Below, in pieces: positions 17,299 through 27,872 of a stretch of 64,000 nt of DNA (position 1 is the stretch's first letter; the number at the start of each line of letters is the position of its first letter). The DNA comes from Amycolatopsis benzoatilytica AK 16/65. GTDB lineage: Bacteria > Actinomycetota > Actinomycetes > Mycobacteriales > Pseudonocardiaceae. The translations under genes and the position numbers were made by a program. Where the stretch lies: NCBI RefSeq assembly GCF_000383915.1, contig NZ_KB912942.1:3485778-3549777 (forward strand), read 5' to 3'. The notes under the pieces are model-generated. The model saw nothing but the letters and a program-made list of their open reading frames with translations. It did no database searches and was not told the origin of the DNA.

Positions 17299-17567
17299 AC
17301 GCCACCCGGCCCGAATCCGAGAATGTCTTCCCACTCTTCCTTGGAGATCGGCTTCCCCAGTTCCTCGGGCGGGATGAGCGGCCAGATCTCCTCTTCGAGC
17401 ACCCGGCGCATCTGCTTCAGCCGCTCCTCGGCGTTCTCGTGCTTGCGCAGCTGGTCGCGGCGGAGCTGAAGAGACTCGCGGACCGCGCCGGTCTTCGTGG
17501 TGCCGGTCAACTCGGCCACCTCGGCAGCCAGGCGCTCCGCGTCCGGATCTTCGATGTTCATCGCCAT
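17295..17567 (-). CDS. vapB: VapB-like antitoxin
   Basis: 90 residues. MNIEDPDAERLAAEVAELTG matches the RHH/PSK-type N-terminus of VapB antitoxins, and ESLQLRRDQLRKHENAEERL is a helical toxin-binding region. It precedes and overlaps vapC. An internal Met at 17561 is an alternative start. Autoregulation is expected through the repeats just upstream. Confidence 0.85.
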   Translation of the reverse strand: MAMNIEDPDAERLAAEVAELTGTTKTGAVRESLQLRRDQLRKHENAEERLKQMRRVLEEEIWPLIPPEELGKPISKEEWEDILGFGPGGV

Positions 17568-17594
17568 GGTGTAATGGCACCCTCAAGGGTGTAA

Positions 17595-17598
<4 letters not shown>
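17568..17598. promoter_or_regulatory. direct repeats upstream of vapB (candidate operator)
   Basis: GGTGTAAT occurs at 17568 and again at 17588, 20 bp apart (two helical turns), and the second is part of GTAATTAC, a perfect palindrome. The site abuts the vapB start and overlaps the uvrB stop, as expected for a VapBC autorepression site. Confidence 0.5.
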
Positions 17599-19754
<2,156 letters not shown>

Positions 19755-19846
19755 GAGAACCAGGGTAGGCCGGGACACCGACAATTTCCGCGACGGCCGT
19801 CCCGGCCTGCGGATGCGACCGCCCCAACGGGAGGAACCGGCGACGC

Positions 19847-19876
19847 GCGCGGCGGGCCGGGACCGGCCCGCCGCGC
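19847..19876. terminator. strong hairpin after the DUF5685-like gene
   Basis: GCGCGGCGGGCCGG and its complement form a 14-bp perfect stem with a 2-nt centre, 4 bp after the stop at 19881. It lies between two genes read on the minus strand, so it probably ends the upstream transcript. No U-tract is present. Confidence 0.6.
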
Positions 19877-19880
19877 CCGG

Positions 19881-21326
19881 TCAGTTACAGCCGTCGCAGC
19901 ATTCGAGGCACTCGCAGCATTGGCACCATTCGCAGCAGCTGCAGTCGCAGTCGCCGCAGCTGACGGCGTGCGACTTGCCGCTCCACGGGCCCGGGTACGG
20001 GTCGCGGCAGCAGAACTGGCAGGTGCAGCACATGTACGTGGCGATGGCGCAGCCGGAGAAGAAGTTCCGCGACTTCGCCGGGACCGAGAACTTCGGGGAC
20101 CAGCAACCGCCGCCCTGGCCGTCGGCCGGGCCGTTGTCCTTCGGCGGTTCCGGCGGCGGGCCGTCGGGGCCGTTCGGGCCACCAGGCCCACCGGGTCCAC
20201 CAGGGCCCCCGGGTCCACCAGGACCCCACGGCCCGGTCGGACCGCCGCCGCCCGGACCGGGCGCGCCCGCGGGCCGGTATCCGGGCGGGACCGGCACCCC
20301 GTACCCCGGCTGCTGCCCGTACCCCGGCTGCTGCCCCGGCGCGCGGTATCCCGGCTGGTAAGGCTGGCCCGGCCCGTACGGATTCTGCTGCGGCTGCGGC
20401 CCCGGCCCGATCCACCCGGGCGGCGGCTGCTGTCCGTGCAGATCGTGTCCGTGCAGATCGTGTCCGGACAGGTGGTGGTGCCCGAACGCGCGCCGCACCG
20501 CCTGGCGCAGTTCGTGCACCAGCAGCGCGTGCACGAGCGCCGCGTCGTCGAACCGGACCTCGCGCAGCGCGAGCTCGACCCCGAGCACCGCGTCCGAGCA
20601 CAGCCGGTGCGCCTCGTCCAGCGAAGTCCCGGTGACCAGCAACGGGTTCCACGCTCCGCTGGCGGCGTCGTCGTTCAGGTCCTCGACCGCGTCGAGCAGG
20701 TGCGCCACCCGTCCGAACAGCCGGCCGGCCTCGGCCAGCGGCGCGCGGTTGCCCGGACGCCCGGCGATCACGGCGGTCTGCGCGAACGCGGCGGACGTGG
20801 CCAGCTCAGCCGGTTCGGTCGCCAGCAGCGCCGAATCACCGGTCCGGATCGCGCGTTCCAGCTCGCCCTGCCTGCCGACCGCCTGGGTCAGGACGGTCGT
20901 GTCGAAGCCCAGGTCCGCGCCGGTCCGGCCGCCCTGCGCGGCCCAGCGGCGGGCGACCAGCCGAGCCGCGCCGGCCACCGGGCGCCGGGCGAAGGCGCCG
21001 TCGCGGTCGGCTACGTGGTCGTCGACCTTGGCCGACGCCAGGACCAGCGACACTGCGGCGGCGAGCCGAGCGCCTTCGCCGATCGCGACCGACGCCGGGC
21101 GCATCGCGCGCATCGGGCAGGGGCCGGCGTCGCGTCGGCCCGGGCCTCGCGGAGTCTGCGCTTCGACCAAGGCGGAGATGAGCAACGCGTCATAGTTTGT
21201 TACAATTCGGGCGAACTGCCCATGCTGGTCCCGCAGCGCCAGGCAGAGGCCGCACAGGTGCGCCATCCAGTCCGCGTGCAGCCGCCCGGCCAGCCGATGC
21301 CGGCAGGGCTTGATGATCCCGAACAA
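19881..21326 (-). CDS. DUF5685-like protein with collagen-like linker and Cys-rich tail
   Basis: 481 residues. The N-terminus MFGIIKPCRHRLAG with WMAHLCGLCLALRDQHGQF is typical of the actinobacterial DUF5685 family, whose function is unknown. A helical domain runs to about residue 275. Then come HHHLSGHDLHGHDLHG (His-rich), a Pro/Gln/Tyr-rich stretch, and about 50 residues rich in GPGG and GGPGGPGG units. The last 70 residues hold about 20 Cys in clusters such as CCTCQFCC and CSCCEWCQCCECLECC. No signal peptide is seen. The start is TTG with GGGGGA 8 nt upstream. Metal binding is likely from His and Cys content; this is inference. Confidence 0.75.
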   Translation of the reverse strand: MFGIIKPCRHRLAGRLHADWMAHLCGLCLALRDQHGQFARIVTNYDALLISALVEAQTPRGPGRRDAGPCPMRAMRPASVAIGEGARLAAAVSLVLASAKVDDHVADRDGAFARRPVAGAARLVARRWAAQGGRTGADLGFDTTVLTQAVGRQGELERAIRTGDSALLATEPAELATSAAFAQTAVIAGRPGNRAPLAEAGRLFGRVAHLLDAVEDLNDDAASGAWNPLLVTGTSLDEAHRLCSDAVLGVELALREVRFDDAALVHALLVHELRQAVRRAFGHHHLSGHDLHGHDLHGQQPPPGWIGPGPQPQQNPYGPGQPYQPGYRAPGQQPGYGQQPGYGVPVPPGYRPAGAPGPGGGGPTGPWGPGGPGGPGGPGGPGGPNGPDGPPPEPPKDNGPADGQGGGCWSPKFSVPAKSRNFFSGCAIATYMCCTCQFCCRDPYPGPWSGKSHAVSCGDCDCSCCEWCQCCECLECCDGCN

Positions 21327-21442
21327 CCGCGTGTTCCCCCATTCGTGTCCGAACGAACTCGCGAACTCTAGCGCCTCGACGCGGCGGGAAACCCGGCGTT
21401 CGGGCGATTCTCGTGCCGCCGCCGGCCGGGCAGGATGGGCGG

Positions 21443-21961
21443 ATGACCGATCTGCATCCGCCGAAGGTGGAGACCTTCGACCCGGCGGCCCGGGTGAACG
21501 TGGACAACAAGGGCATCCGCCGCGAGGTCGAGGAGTTCCGGGAGGAGCCGTTCGGCCTGTACCTGGCCCGGCCGACGCCCGGGCGGGCGCAGTTCAGCTA
21601 CCTCGAATCGTGGCTGCTGCCCAGGCTCGGCCTGCGGATCACCGACTTCTGGTTCGCCCCCGGCCACGAACGCGACCAGGACTTCTACCTCGACGTGGTG
21701 CGGGTGCACCGCGACGGCCCGCGCTGGGTCGCCACCGATCTCTATCTCGACCTGGTGCTCAAGGACAAGGTGTCGGTCCGGGTGATCGACACCGACGAAC
21801 TCCTCGCCGCCGTCTCGGCCGGGCTGCTGCCCCCGGACGAGGGCGAGTACGCGCTGGAAGTCGCCTACGCCACGGTGGAAGGGCTGGCGTCGCACGGGTA
21901 CGACCTGGCTGCCTGGCTGGCCGCCGAAGAGGTGGCGCTGGGCTGGCGCAGGCATCCCTGA
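21443..21961 (+). CDS. DUF402-family protein
   Basis: 172 residues. The pattern LRITDFWFAPG, FYLDVVRVHRDGPRWVATDLYLDLVLK and VIDTDELLAAVSAGLLPPDE matches DUF402, a fold with a conserved acidic metal-binding site seen in small nucleoside phosphatases and RNA-associated proteins. Asp residues in YLDLV and VIDTDEL are the expected ligands. The substrate is unknown. ATG at 21443 follows a weak -10 (CAGGAT) by 6 nt. Confidence 0.75.
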   Translation: MTDLHPPKVETFDPAARVNVDNKGIRREVEEFREEPFGLYLARPTPGRAQFSYLESWLLPRLGLRITDFWFAPGHERDQDFYLDVVRVHRDGPRWVATDLYLDLVLKDKVSVRVIDTDELLAAVSAGLLPPDEGEYALEVAYATVEGLASHGYDLAAWLAAEEVALGWRRHP

Positions 21962-21997
21962 CCCTCGTCCACAAAGGACACCATGACGGAAGCCCCC

Positions 21998-22033
21998 GCC
22001 GAGGAGCGGGGGAATTCCCCCGCTCCGCTCGGC
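21998..22033. terminator. long hairpin between DUF402 and methyltransferase genes
   Basis: GCCGAG + GAGCGGGGG pairs with CCCCCGCTC + CTCGGC around an AATT loop, with only a 2-nt bulge on the right arm (15 bp in all). Probably a terminator for the DUF402 transcript; no U-tract. Confidence 0.55.
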
Positions 22034-22080
22034 GGTCAGCCGGATTACCCCGGGCGACGCGCCGGGCGAGCATCAGCAGC

Positions 22081-22836
22081 ATGGAACGAACCGCGAACCA
22101 GGTGACCGTCGAACTCGTGTCCGCGCTCTACCGCGAGCACGCCGGAGCGTTGCGCACCGCGAAGCAAGCCCAGCTGGCGCATCGCCGGGCGCACCCGTCG
22201 ATGAAAACCCAGCTGGACGACATCGAAGCCGAGATCACCTACCTGCTGCTGCGGCACCTGCGCCCGGAGAAAGTCGTCGAGATCGGCTCGCTGCACGGCT
22301 GGTCGACCAGCTGGATCCTGCGCGCGCTCGCGGACAACGGGACCGGCCGGCTGACCACCGTCGACCTGGTCGGACACGCGGTCGCGACCGTTCCCGCCGA
22401 ACTGGCCGGGAACCGCTGGGAGTTCCGCCAGGGCGACGCGCGTCACCTGGCCGGTGATTGGCTGTCCGATGTGGACTATCTGTTCATCGACGCCGACCAC
22501 GGCGCGCGGTTCGCCCAGTGGTACCTCAACCAGGTCTTCCCGAAGATCGACGCGGCGGTGAGCGTGCACGACGTGTTCCACCGCCGCGCTCCCCTGCCGT
22601 TCACCGAAGGCGCGGAAGTGCTGCGGTGGCTGGCGAAAACGCAGGTTCCGTACTTCACGGCCGCCCGCGCCCGGGCCAAGGACGCCCACGCCCGGCTCGG
22701 CGACTTGCGCCGCGGACTCGGTCTCGACTCCGTGGTCCACACCGGCCGCGACAACCCGATGATCTACTTCCGCGTCCACCGATCGGCGGAGCAAGGCTCT
22801 CCGGCCGGCGGAGGCCGGGTCGCGTCGTTCGGTTGA
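22081..22836 (+). CDS. class I SAM-dependent methyltransferase
   Basis: 251 residues. The Rossmann motif I is VVEIGSLHGWSTSWILRAL, followed by LTTVDLVG, a FRQGDARHLAG acidic-loop region and DYLFIDADHGARFAQWYLN. This layout resembles small-molecule methyltransferases of the Methyltransf_24 type. The substrate is unknown. ATG 22081 is the first Met in frame after the hairpin. Confidence 0.8.
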   Translation: MERTANQVTVELVSALYREHAGALRTAKQAQLAHRRAHPSMKTQLDDIEAEITYLLLRHLRPEKVVEIGSLHGWSTSWILRALADNGTGRLTTVDLVGHAVATVPAELAGNRWEFRQGDARHLAGDWLSDVDYLFIDADHGARFAQWYLNQVFPKIDAAVSVHDVFHRRAPLPFTEGAEVLRWLAKTQVPYFTAARARAKDAHARLGDLRRGLGLDSVVHTGRDNPMIYFRVHRSAEQGSPAGGGRVASFG

Positions 22837-22882
22837 TCCTTTCCGCGCCCGGGCGGGATTGTCGAACGCAGCGGCACCGCCG

Positions 22883-23205
22883 CGAATCGAGGTGGCGGAC
22901 CTCCGGAAGCCCGACGGCGGCGCGGTTTCAATGCTCGGGCTCGACCGGCGCAGCGACGTCGGCGAACTGCGTCAGCGGCCCGGTGTACAGCGGCAGGATG
23001 GCGGGCAGCCGGACCGGCTTCGTGTCGGCGAAGTGCTCGGTCTGTTCGCGGCGACGTGCCAGAAGCCGACCGACCCGGCCCGACTGCTGGATCAGCTCGG
23101 GCTGGGCGAGCGGAACAGTCGCTACGGCAGGCTTTGCGGCTCGCCGGCAGCCCGGACGTGGCGGTGCTGGACGAGCTGAGCACCGAACGGCTCGCGGGCT
23201 GCTCG
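22883..23205 (+). pseudogene. decayed ABC transporter ATPase
   Basis: Frame 2 starts IEVADLRK and jumps directly to PDGGAVSMLGLDRRSDVGEL, RPGVQRQDGG.PDRLRVGEVL and DPARLLDQLGLGERNSRYGR. Then frame 1 continues with ALRLAGSPDVAVLDELSTE. Compared with NatA-like ATPases the Walker A region and the SGGQ signature are deleted and the frame is shifted before Walker B. It cannot encode a working ATPase. The rest of 22837-23535 shows no intact gene. Confidence 0.7.
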
Positions 23206-23535
23206 GCTTGCCGGAACCGGCGAGCCCGAACCGCGGTTACCCGACACTGGTCGTCCCGTCCGATTCGGCTCGCGCCATCCGGTTAGTCGGAGTAGATCCC
23301 CGCCCGCTGATCGGACGCTTCGCCGGCCTACGGCCGTTCGGGACGGCGAGCACTGCAACCGCGAAGCCGAGTGTGCCCGACGGCGCTCCGACATGGCTGG
23401 CCAGCGGGAAAGGGCAGTTCCGGCCGGCGTTGAAGAACACCGGAGGCTGACCGGCCGCCCCGCCGTGCAGCGGCTCGGGGCCTCGCCCGTAGGGTGCGGA
23501 CGAGGCCAGCCCCCGATCTGCCGACAGGGAGCAGG

Positions 23536-25062
23536 ATGGATGCCGTGACCACGGCCGCCGCGCCGAGCACGCCGGACCGCGCACTCGCCGAGTTCGCGCG
23601 GCGACCGGTCGCCTTGCTCGCGGCCGGAACCGCCGCCGTACTCCTCGCCACCGCCGGCCGCTTCGGCTATTTCGGCGACGAGCTGTACTTCCTCGCCGCC
23701 GGAAAGCACCTGGCCTGGGGTTACGCGGACCAGCCGCCAGTGCTGCCGTGGCTGGCCTGGCTGGCGAACACGATCGCACCCGGTTCGCTCGTCGTGTTCC
23801 GCGTCCCGGCGATCCTCGCCACCGCCGCGGGCGTCGTGGTCACCGGGCTGATCGCGCGCGAGATGGGCGGCGGGCGCAAGGCGCAGACCCGGGCCGCCGC
23901 CGCATACGCGATCTGCGGCCAGTTCGTCGGCAGCGGGCACTATCTCGCGACGTCCACTGTGGACCCTCTGCTGTGGACGATCGTGTTGTGGCTGCTGGTG
24001 CGCTGGATCCGCACCCGGGACGACAATCTGCTGCTCTGGCTTGGCGTCGCCACCGCTGTCGGGCTGAATGTGAAGTTCCTCATCGGCGGCTTCTGGGCGG
24101 TGACCGCCGTGACCGCGCTGGTGTTCGGCCCACGCGAACTGCTGCGCCGGCCGAAGCTATGGGCGGGCGCGGCGATCGCCGCCCTCGCTTGCGTGCCCAC
24201 GCTGATCTGGCAAGCGTCGAACGGCTGGCCCCAGCTCGGCATGGGCGAAGCGGTGTCGCGCGAGGTGAACGATGCGGGCGGCCGGGCGATCTTCGTGCCG
24301 GCGCTGCTCGCGGGCGCGGGCCTGGTCATCGGCGCGCTCGGCGTCTTGTACGGCCTGGCGGTGCTGCTCGGCAGCGCGCGGCTGCGGCCGTACCGGTTCC
24401 TCGGCTGGGCCGCGCTCGGCGTCTTTGCTCTGTTCTTCGTCGGCAACGGCCGGTTCTATTACGCCGCGGGCACTTTCAGCGTGTTGTGGGCGGCCGCCGC
24501 GGTCCACCTGCAGGACCGCCGGCCCGCGGTGTGGTGGCGCTGGGTGCCGACGTGGCCGGTCTTCGCCTTGTCCGCGATCTACAGCCTGCCGTACGCGCTC
24601 CCGATCTGGCCGGAGCAATGGCTGGTCGAGCACCCAGAGGTCCCGCGCCCGGCGTACGCGTTGGAAGAGGTCGGCTGGCCCGATCTGACCGCGTCGGTCG
24701 CGGCCCAGTACCGCGCGCTGCCGCCTGACCAGCGCACGCACACCGCGCTCGTCACCGGCGGCTATTGGCAGGCCGGCGCGCTCGGCCGCTACGGCCCGGA
24801 GCAGGGCCTGCCCGAGCCGTACAGCGCCAGCCGCGGCTTCTGGTACTTCGGCCGGCCGAGCGACGACGCAACCACGGTGCTGTTCGTGGGCCGGGAACCG
24901 CAGAAGCTGGCCGCGCACTTCCGGTCCGCGCGGATCGTCGGCGAGGTCGACAACCGGCTCGGCGTGCCGAACTACAGCCGGAACATGCCGATCTGGCTGC
25001 TGTCCGGACGGCTCGGCAGCTGGGCCGGGATCTGGCCGCAGCTGAAAGACCTCAAAGCGTGA
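23536..25062 (+). CDS. GT39-type membrane glycosyltransferase (ArnT/PMT-like)
   Basis: 508 residues with about ten membrane helices. The family signature is in the first loop: FGYFGDELYFLAAGKHLAWG and YADQPPVLPWLAWLAN, with the acidic Asp-Glu pair expected to bind the lipid-linked sugar donor. A C-terminal soluble domain follows. Such enzymes move sugars from polyprenyl phosphate onto proteins or cell-wall lipids. GGGAGCAGG lies just before ATG 23536. It sits between two decayed genes. Confidence 0.85.
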   Translation: MDAVTTAAAPSTPDRALAEFARRPVALLAAGTAAVLLATAGRFGYFGDELYFLAAGKHLAWGYADQPPVLPWLAWLANTIAPGSLVVFRVPAILATAAGVVVTGLIAREMGGGRKAQTRAAAAYAICGQFVGSGHYLATSTVDPLLWTIVLWLLVRWIRTRDDNLLLWLGVATAVGLNVKFLIGGFWAVTAVTALVFGPRELLRRPKLWAGAAIAALACVPTLIWQASNGWPQLGMGEAVSREVNDAGGRAIFVPALLAGAGLVIGALGVLYGLAVLLGSARLRPYRFLGWAALGVFALFFVGNGRFYYAAGTFSVLWAAAAVHLQDRRPAVWWRWVPTWPVFALSAIYSLPYALPIWPEQWLVEHPEVPRPAYALEEVGWPDLTASVAAQYRALPPDQRTHTALVTGGYWQAGALGRYGPEQGLPEPYSASRGFWYFGRPSDDATTVLFVGREPQKLAAHFRSARIVGEVDNRLGVPNYSRNMPIWLLSGRLGSWAGIWPQLKDLKA

Positions 25063-25068
25063 GACCCG

Positions 25069-25400
25069 GACTGTCCGCGACCTGGCCCGGGAAGACCTGA
25101 CCGCGGCCCGCCGTCCGGGGACCTCGCCGCGGCCCGGACAGGCCAGGTCGGGCTCACCCCGCCGTGTCTGGACGCCGAGGTCATCCTGGACGCGCGCGAC
25201 GACGGTGCCGGCTTCGATCCGGCAGCGGTGCGCCCGCCGTCCTGCGGCCAGCGAGCACGGCCTGCCCGGAATACGCCAGCGCGGAACGGCTCCCCGCACG
25301 TCGAACCGGAATCCGGGCAGCGGCACGGCGGTCTCGATGCGGCTGCCCGCCGTCCTGGCTGCCACACTGGACCCGGCCGAGGACGAGGGGACCCGCTGAT
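25069..25400 (+). pseudogene. histidine kinase C-terminal remnant
   Basis: Pieces of a NarX/DesK-type kinase are spread over frames: ARDLAREDLTAARR (dimerisation region), LDAEVILDARDDGAGFDPAA (N and G1 boxes), then, in another frame, GHGLPGIRQR and PGSGTAVSMRLPAV (G2 box). The original stop (TGA 25398) still overlaps the response-regulator ATG at 25399. The phosphoacceptor half and parts of the ATP lid are gone. Confidence 0.7.
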
Positions 25401-26031
25401 GACGATCACGCTGCTCATCGCCGACGATCACCCGATCGTCCGAGACGGGCTGCGCGGCATCTTCACCGGCGAGCGCGGTTTCGAGGTGCTGGGCGAAGCC
25501 GCGCACGGGGCCGAGGCGGTCACTCTGGCCGAAGCGCTGAAACCGGACGTCGTGCTGATGGACCTGCGGATGCCCGGCACCGGCGGCGTCGCCGCGATCA
25601 CCGAACTCGCCCGGCTCGGCAACCCGGCGCGGGTGCTCGTGCTGACTACCTACGACACCGACTCCGACGTGCTGCCCGCGATCGAAGCCGGCGCGACCGG
25701 CTACTTGCTCAAGGATTCGCCGCGCGAAGAACTGTTCCGCGCGGTGCGCGCGGCCGCGCGCGGCGAGGCGGTCCTCTCCCCCGCGGTCGCCAACCGGATC
25801 CTGGGGCAGTTGCGGGCACCGGCACCGGAATCGTTGTCGCAGCGCGAGATCGAGGTGCTGAACCTGGTCGCACGCGGGTCGACGAACAAGGAAGCGGCGA
25901 AGAAGCTGTTCATCAGCGAGGCGACGGTGAAGACGCACCTCCTGCACGTGTACGCGAAGCTCGGTGTCAAAGATCGGGCAGCCGCGGTAGCGGTGGCTTT
26001 CGAGCGTGGATTGCTCGGTTCACGGCCGTAA
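25399..26031 (+). CDS. NarL/FixJ-family response regulator (orphaned)
   Basis: 210 residues. Receiver domain with acid pocket Asp9/Asp10 in LIADDHPIVRDGL, phosphoacceptor Asp55 in VLMDLRMPG, and Thr and Lys of the switch in VLTTYD and YLLKDS. The C-terminal LuxR HTH is SQREIEVLNLVARGSTNKEA with ISEATVKTHLLHVYAKLGV. Its cognate kinase is the decayed gene immediately upstream, so it must take phosphate from another source or act unphosphorylated. Convergent with a GNAT gene after 7 bp. Confidence 0.9.
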   Translation: MTITLLIADDHPIVRDGLRGIFTGERGFEVLGEAAHGAEAVTLAEALKPDVVLMDLRMPGTGGVAAITELARLGNPARVLVLTTYDTDSDVLPAIEAGATGYLLKDSPREELFRAVRAAARGEAVLSPAVANRILGQLRAPAPESLSQREIEVLNLVARGSTNKEAAKKLFISEATVKTHLLHVYAKLGVKDRAAAVAVAFERGLLGSRP

Positions 26032-26038
26032 TGCGCCG

Positions 26039-26503
26039 CTAGGCCTCCGGAGCCCAGCGCAGAGTCAGGTCCGGCAGGTTCTCCGTGTTGCGCGATCCGT
26101 CGTCGCGGTCGAGCACCGTGAACCCGTGCCGCGCGTAGAACGCCCGCGCCTCGGTGTTCTGCTCGAACACCCGCAGCGACAGCCCAGCCGGACTGTGTCG
26201 TTTGACCTCGTCGAGCAGCAGCGTGCCGATCCCCTGCCGCCGGAAGTCCGGGCGCAGGTACAGATCGTCGAGCACGTCGCCGTCGAGAGCCGCATAGCCG
26301 AGCACTTCCTCGCCCCGCACGGCCATCCAGGTGCGGCATCGCTTGAGGACGAGGTCGCGGACCCAGGCCGTCACCTGCGCGTGGCTGAGCGGCTGCGGCG
26401 GCAGGTATGGCATGGCCGCCGACCTGGAGGTCAAATGGATGTGCGCGATCACGGCAGCATCGTGCGCCCCCGCGATTCGGATCCGCACCGGATCGTCACT
26501 CAC
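26039..26503 (-). CDS. GNAT-family N-acetyltransferase
   Basis: 154 residues. The acetyl-CoA motif is LYLRPDFRRQGIGTLLLDEV, with LSLRVFEQNTEARAFYARHG as the usual C-terminal strand-helix. Substrate unknown. GTG start with TAGGTT ending 6 nt upstream (26510-26515 on the minus strand), so probably leaderless. Confidence 0.85.
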   Translation of the reverse strand: MSDDPVRIRIAGAHDAAVIAHIHLTSRSAAMPYLPPQPLSHAQVTAWVRDLVLKRCRTWMAVRGEEVLGYAALDGDVLDDLYLRPDFRRQGIGTLLLDEVKRHSPAGLSLRVFEQNTEARAFYARHGFTVLDRDDGSRNTENLPDLTLRWAPEA

Positions 26504-26543
26504 CCCGGAAACCTACAAGCCGGCGGCCGGCCCGCTCCACCGG

Positions 26544-27740
26544 TTATCTCGCCCGCGCGGCCGCCTGCGCCGCGACCTCGGCGGCGAATTCCGGCGCTGG
26601 CAACGGATCCAGCCTCCGTCCGTCGCGAAGGCGCGGCGCGATCCGCTCGGCCGCGGCCTCCCGCGCGCCGACAATCGCTTGGTAAGGCACCAAGCGTCGG
26701 TCGCGGACGCGAGCGCCGAGGCTGCCGCGGTCCGCCGGAACGACCTCGACTCGGAGGCCGGCGTCCATCAACTGCTCCGCCGCCGCTTTCGCCGGGAGCA
26801 GTTCCGCGTCGCCGACCGGCAGCACCGCGACCTGGACCGGGGCCAGCCACAGCGGAAACGCTCCGCCGTATTCCTCGATCAGCTGCGCCATCACCCGTTC
26901 CAGGCTGCCGAGCACGGCGCGATGCACCAGCACCGGCCTGTGCCCCCGACCGTCCGGACCGAGGTATTCGAGGCCGAACCGCTCCGGTTGCTGAAGGTCG
27001 ACCTGGACGGTCGAGAGGGTCGATTCGCGCCCGGCACCGTCCGCGATCTGCACGTCGATTTTCGGCCCGTAGAACGCCGCCTCGCCTGGCCCGCGTTCGT
27101 AGTCGATACCGTCGAGGGCACTCGCGAGCATTTCCGCCGCGTGGTCCCACCGCTCGGCCGCACCGGCGTATTTGCCGCGATTGTCCGGCAGGGAAAGGCG
27201 GTAGCGGGCCGGCTTCAGGCCAAGATCGGCATAGCCGACGCGGATCAGGTCGAGCGCGCCGCGCACTTCCGCGCCCACCTGGTCGGGACGGCAGAAAATG
27301 TGCGCGTCGTTCAGCTGGATCGCCCGCACCCGGTTCAGCCCGCCGAGTACGCCGGACAGCTCGGCGCGGTACATCCCGCCGAGTTCGGCCAGCCGCAGCG
27401 GCAGCTCCCGGTGGCTGCGGGCTCGGGAACGGTAGATCAGCGCGTGGTGCGGGCACAGGCTCGGCCGCAGCACGACCTGCTCGCCGCCGACCTCCATCGG
27501 CGGGAACATTTCGTCGCGGTAGTGCGCCCAGTGGCCGGAGAGTTCGTACAGCTCGCGCTTGCCCAGCACGGGCGAGCTGACGTGCTGGTAGCCGGCGCGG
27601 CGCTCGATCTCCCGGACGTACTCCTCCAGCACGTGGCGGACGGCGGCACCGGCGGGAAGCAGGTACGGCAGGCCCGCCCCGATCAGCGGATCGCTGCCGA
27701 ACAGGCCGAGTTCGCGGCCGAGTTTGCGATGGTCAGGCAC
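26544..27740 (-). CDS. short threonyl-tRNA synthetase paralogue (no TGS or editing domain)
   Basis: 398 residues, against about 650-690 for housekeeping ThrRS. It holds only the class II catalytic core and the anticodon-binding domain. The three zinc ligands are kept: Cys96 in SLCPHH, His147 in NDAHIFC, His273 in VHRAVLGS. Motif 2 reads YRAE instead of HRNE and motif 3 is GSLERVM. The usual ALHGL has become VLGGL. Without an editing domain it cannot clear Ser-tRNA in cis. Short ThrRS copies can confer resistance to ThrRS inhibitors; whether this one does is inference. A Thr leader peptide and hairpin precede it. GTG start with GAGGAG 7 nt upstream. Confidence 0.85.
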   Translation of the reverse strand: MPDHRKLGRELGLFGSDPLIGAGLPYLLPAGAAVRHVLEEYVREIERRAGYQHVSSPVLGKRELYELSGHWAHYRDEMFPPMEVGGEQVVLRPSLCPHHALIYRSRARSHRELPLRLAELGGMYRAELSGVLGGLNRVRAIQLNDAHIFCRPDQVGAEVRGALDLIRVGYADLGLKPARYRLSLPDNRGKYAGAAERWDHAAEMLASALDGIDYERGPGEAAFYGPKIDVQIADGAGRESTLSTVQVDLQQPERFGLEYLGPDGRGHRPVLVHRAVLGSLERVMAQLIEEYGGAFPLWLAPVQVAVLPVGDAELLPAKAAAEQLMDAGLRVEVVPADRGSLGARVRDRRLVPYQAIVGAREAAAERIAPRLRDGRRLDPLPAPEFAAEVAAQAAARAR

Positions 27741-27784
27741 AGCGGTTCTCCTCGCGGACGGCGAGGCGAGCGACCGCGAAGCAG

Positions 27785-27810
27785 AGCCCGGGGCACTCGC
27801 CCCGGGCTCG
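27785..27810 (-). terminator. attenuator hairpin in the thrS-like leader
   Basis: GAGCCCGGGG and CCCCGGGCTC form a perfect 10-bp stem around a 6-nt loop. It starts 4 nt after the stop codon of the Thr leader peptide and ends 44 nt before the synthetase start. Only TGCTT follows, so the U-tract is weak, as often in actinobacteria. Confidence 0.65.
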
Positions 27811-27814
27811 ATGT

Positions 27815-27865
27815 TCAGCGCGCCGGGACAGGGTCCGGCGTCGTGGTGGACTGGGCGCGCTTCAT
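27815..27865 (-). CDS. threonine leader peptide for thrS-like gene
   Basis: A 16-codon frame encoding MKRAQSTTTPDPVPAR, with three successive Thr codons (ACC ACG ACG) at positions 7-9. It starts 7 nt after a TACCGT -10 box, so the mRNA should begin at its ATG. It is followed by the attenuator hairpin and then by a threonyl-tRNA synthetase gene. This is the layout of ribosome-mediated attenuation: stalling at Thr codons when charged tRNA-Thr is scarce would favour read-through. Confidence 0.7.
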   Translation of the reverse strand: MKRAQSTTTPDPVPAR

Positions 27866-27872
27866 GGCGGCG

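Noticed and set aside
21983..22105. Possible 40-residue peptide beginning MTEAPAEERG with an AAAGGA site
   Set aside because: It runs through the terminator-like hairpin and overlaps the methyltransferase start; one weak ribosome binding site is not enough.
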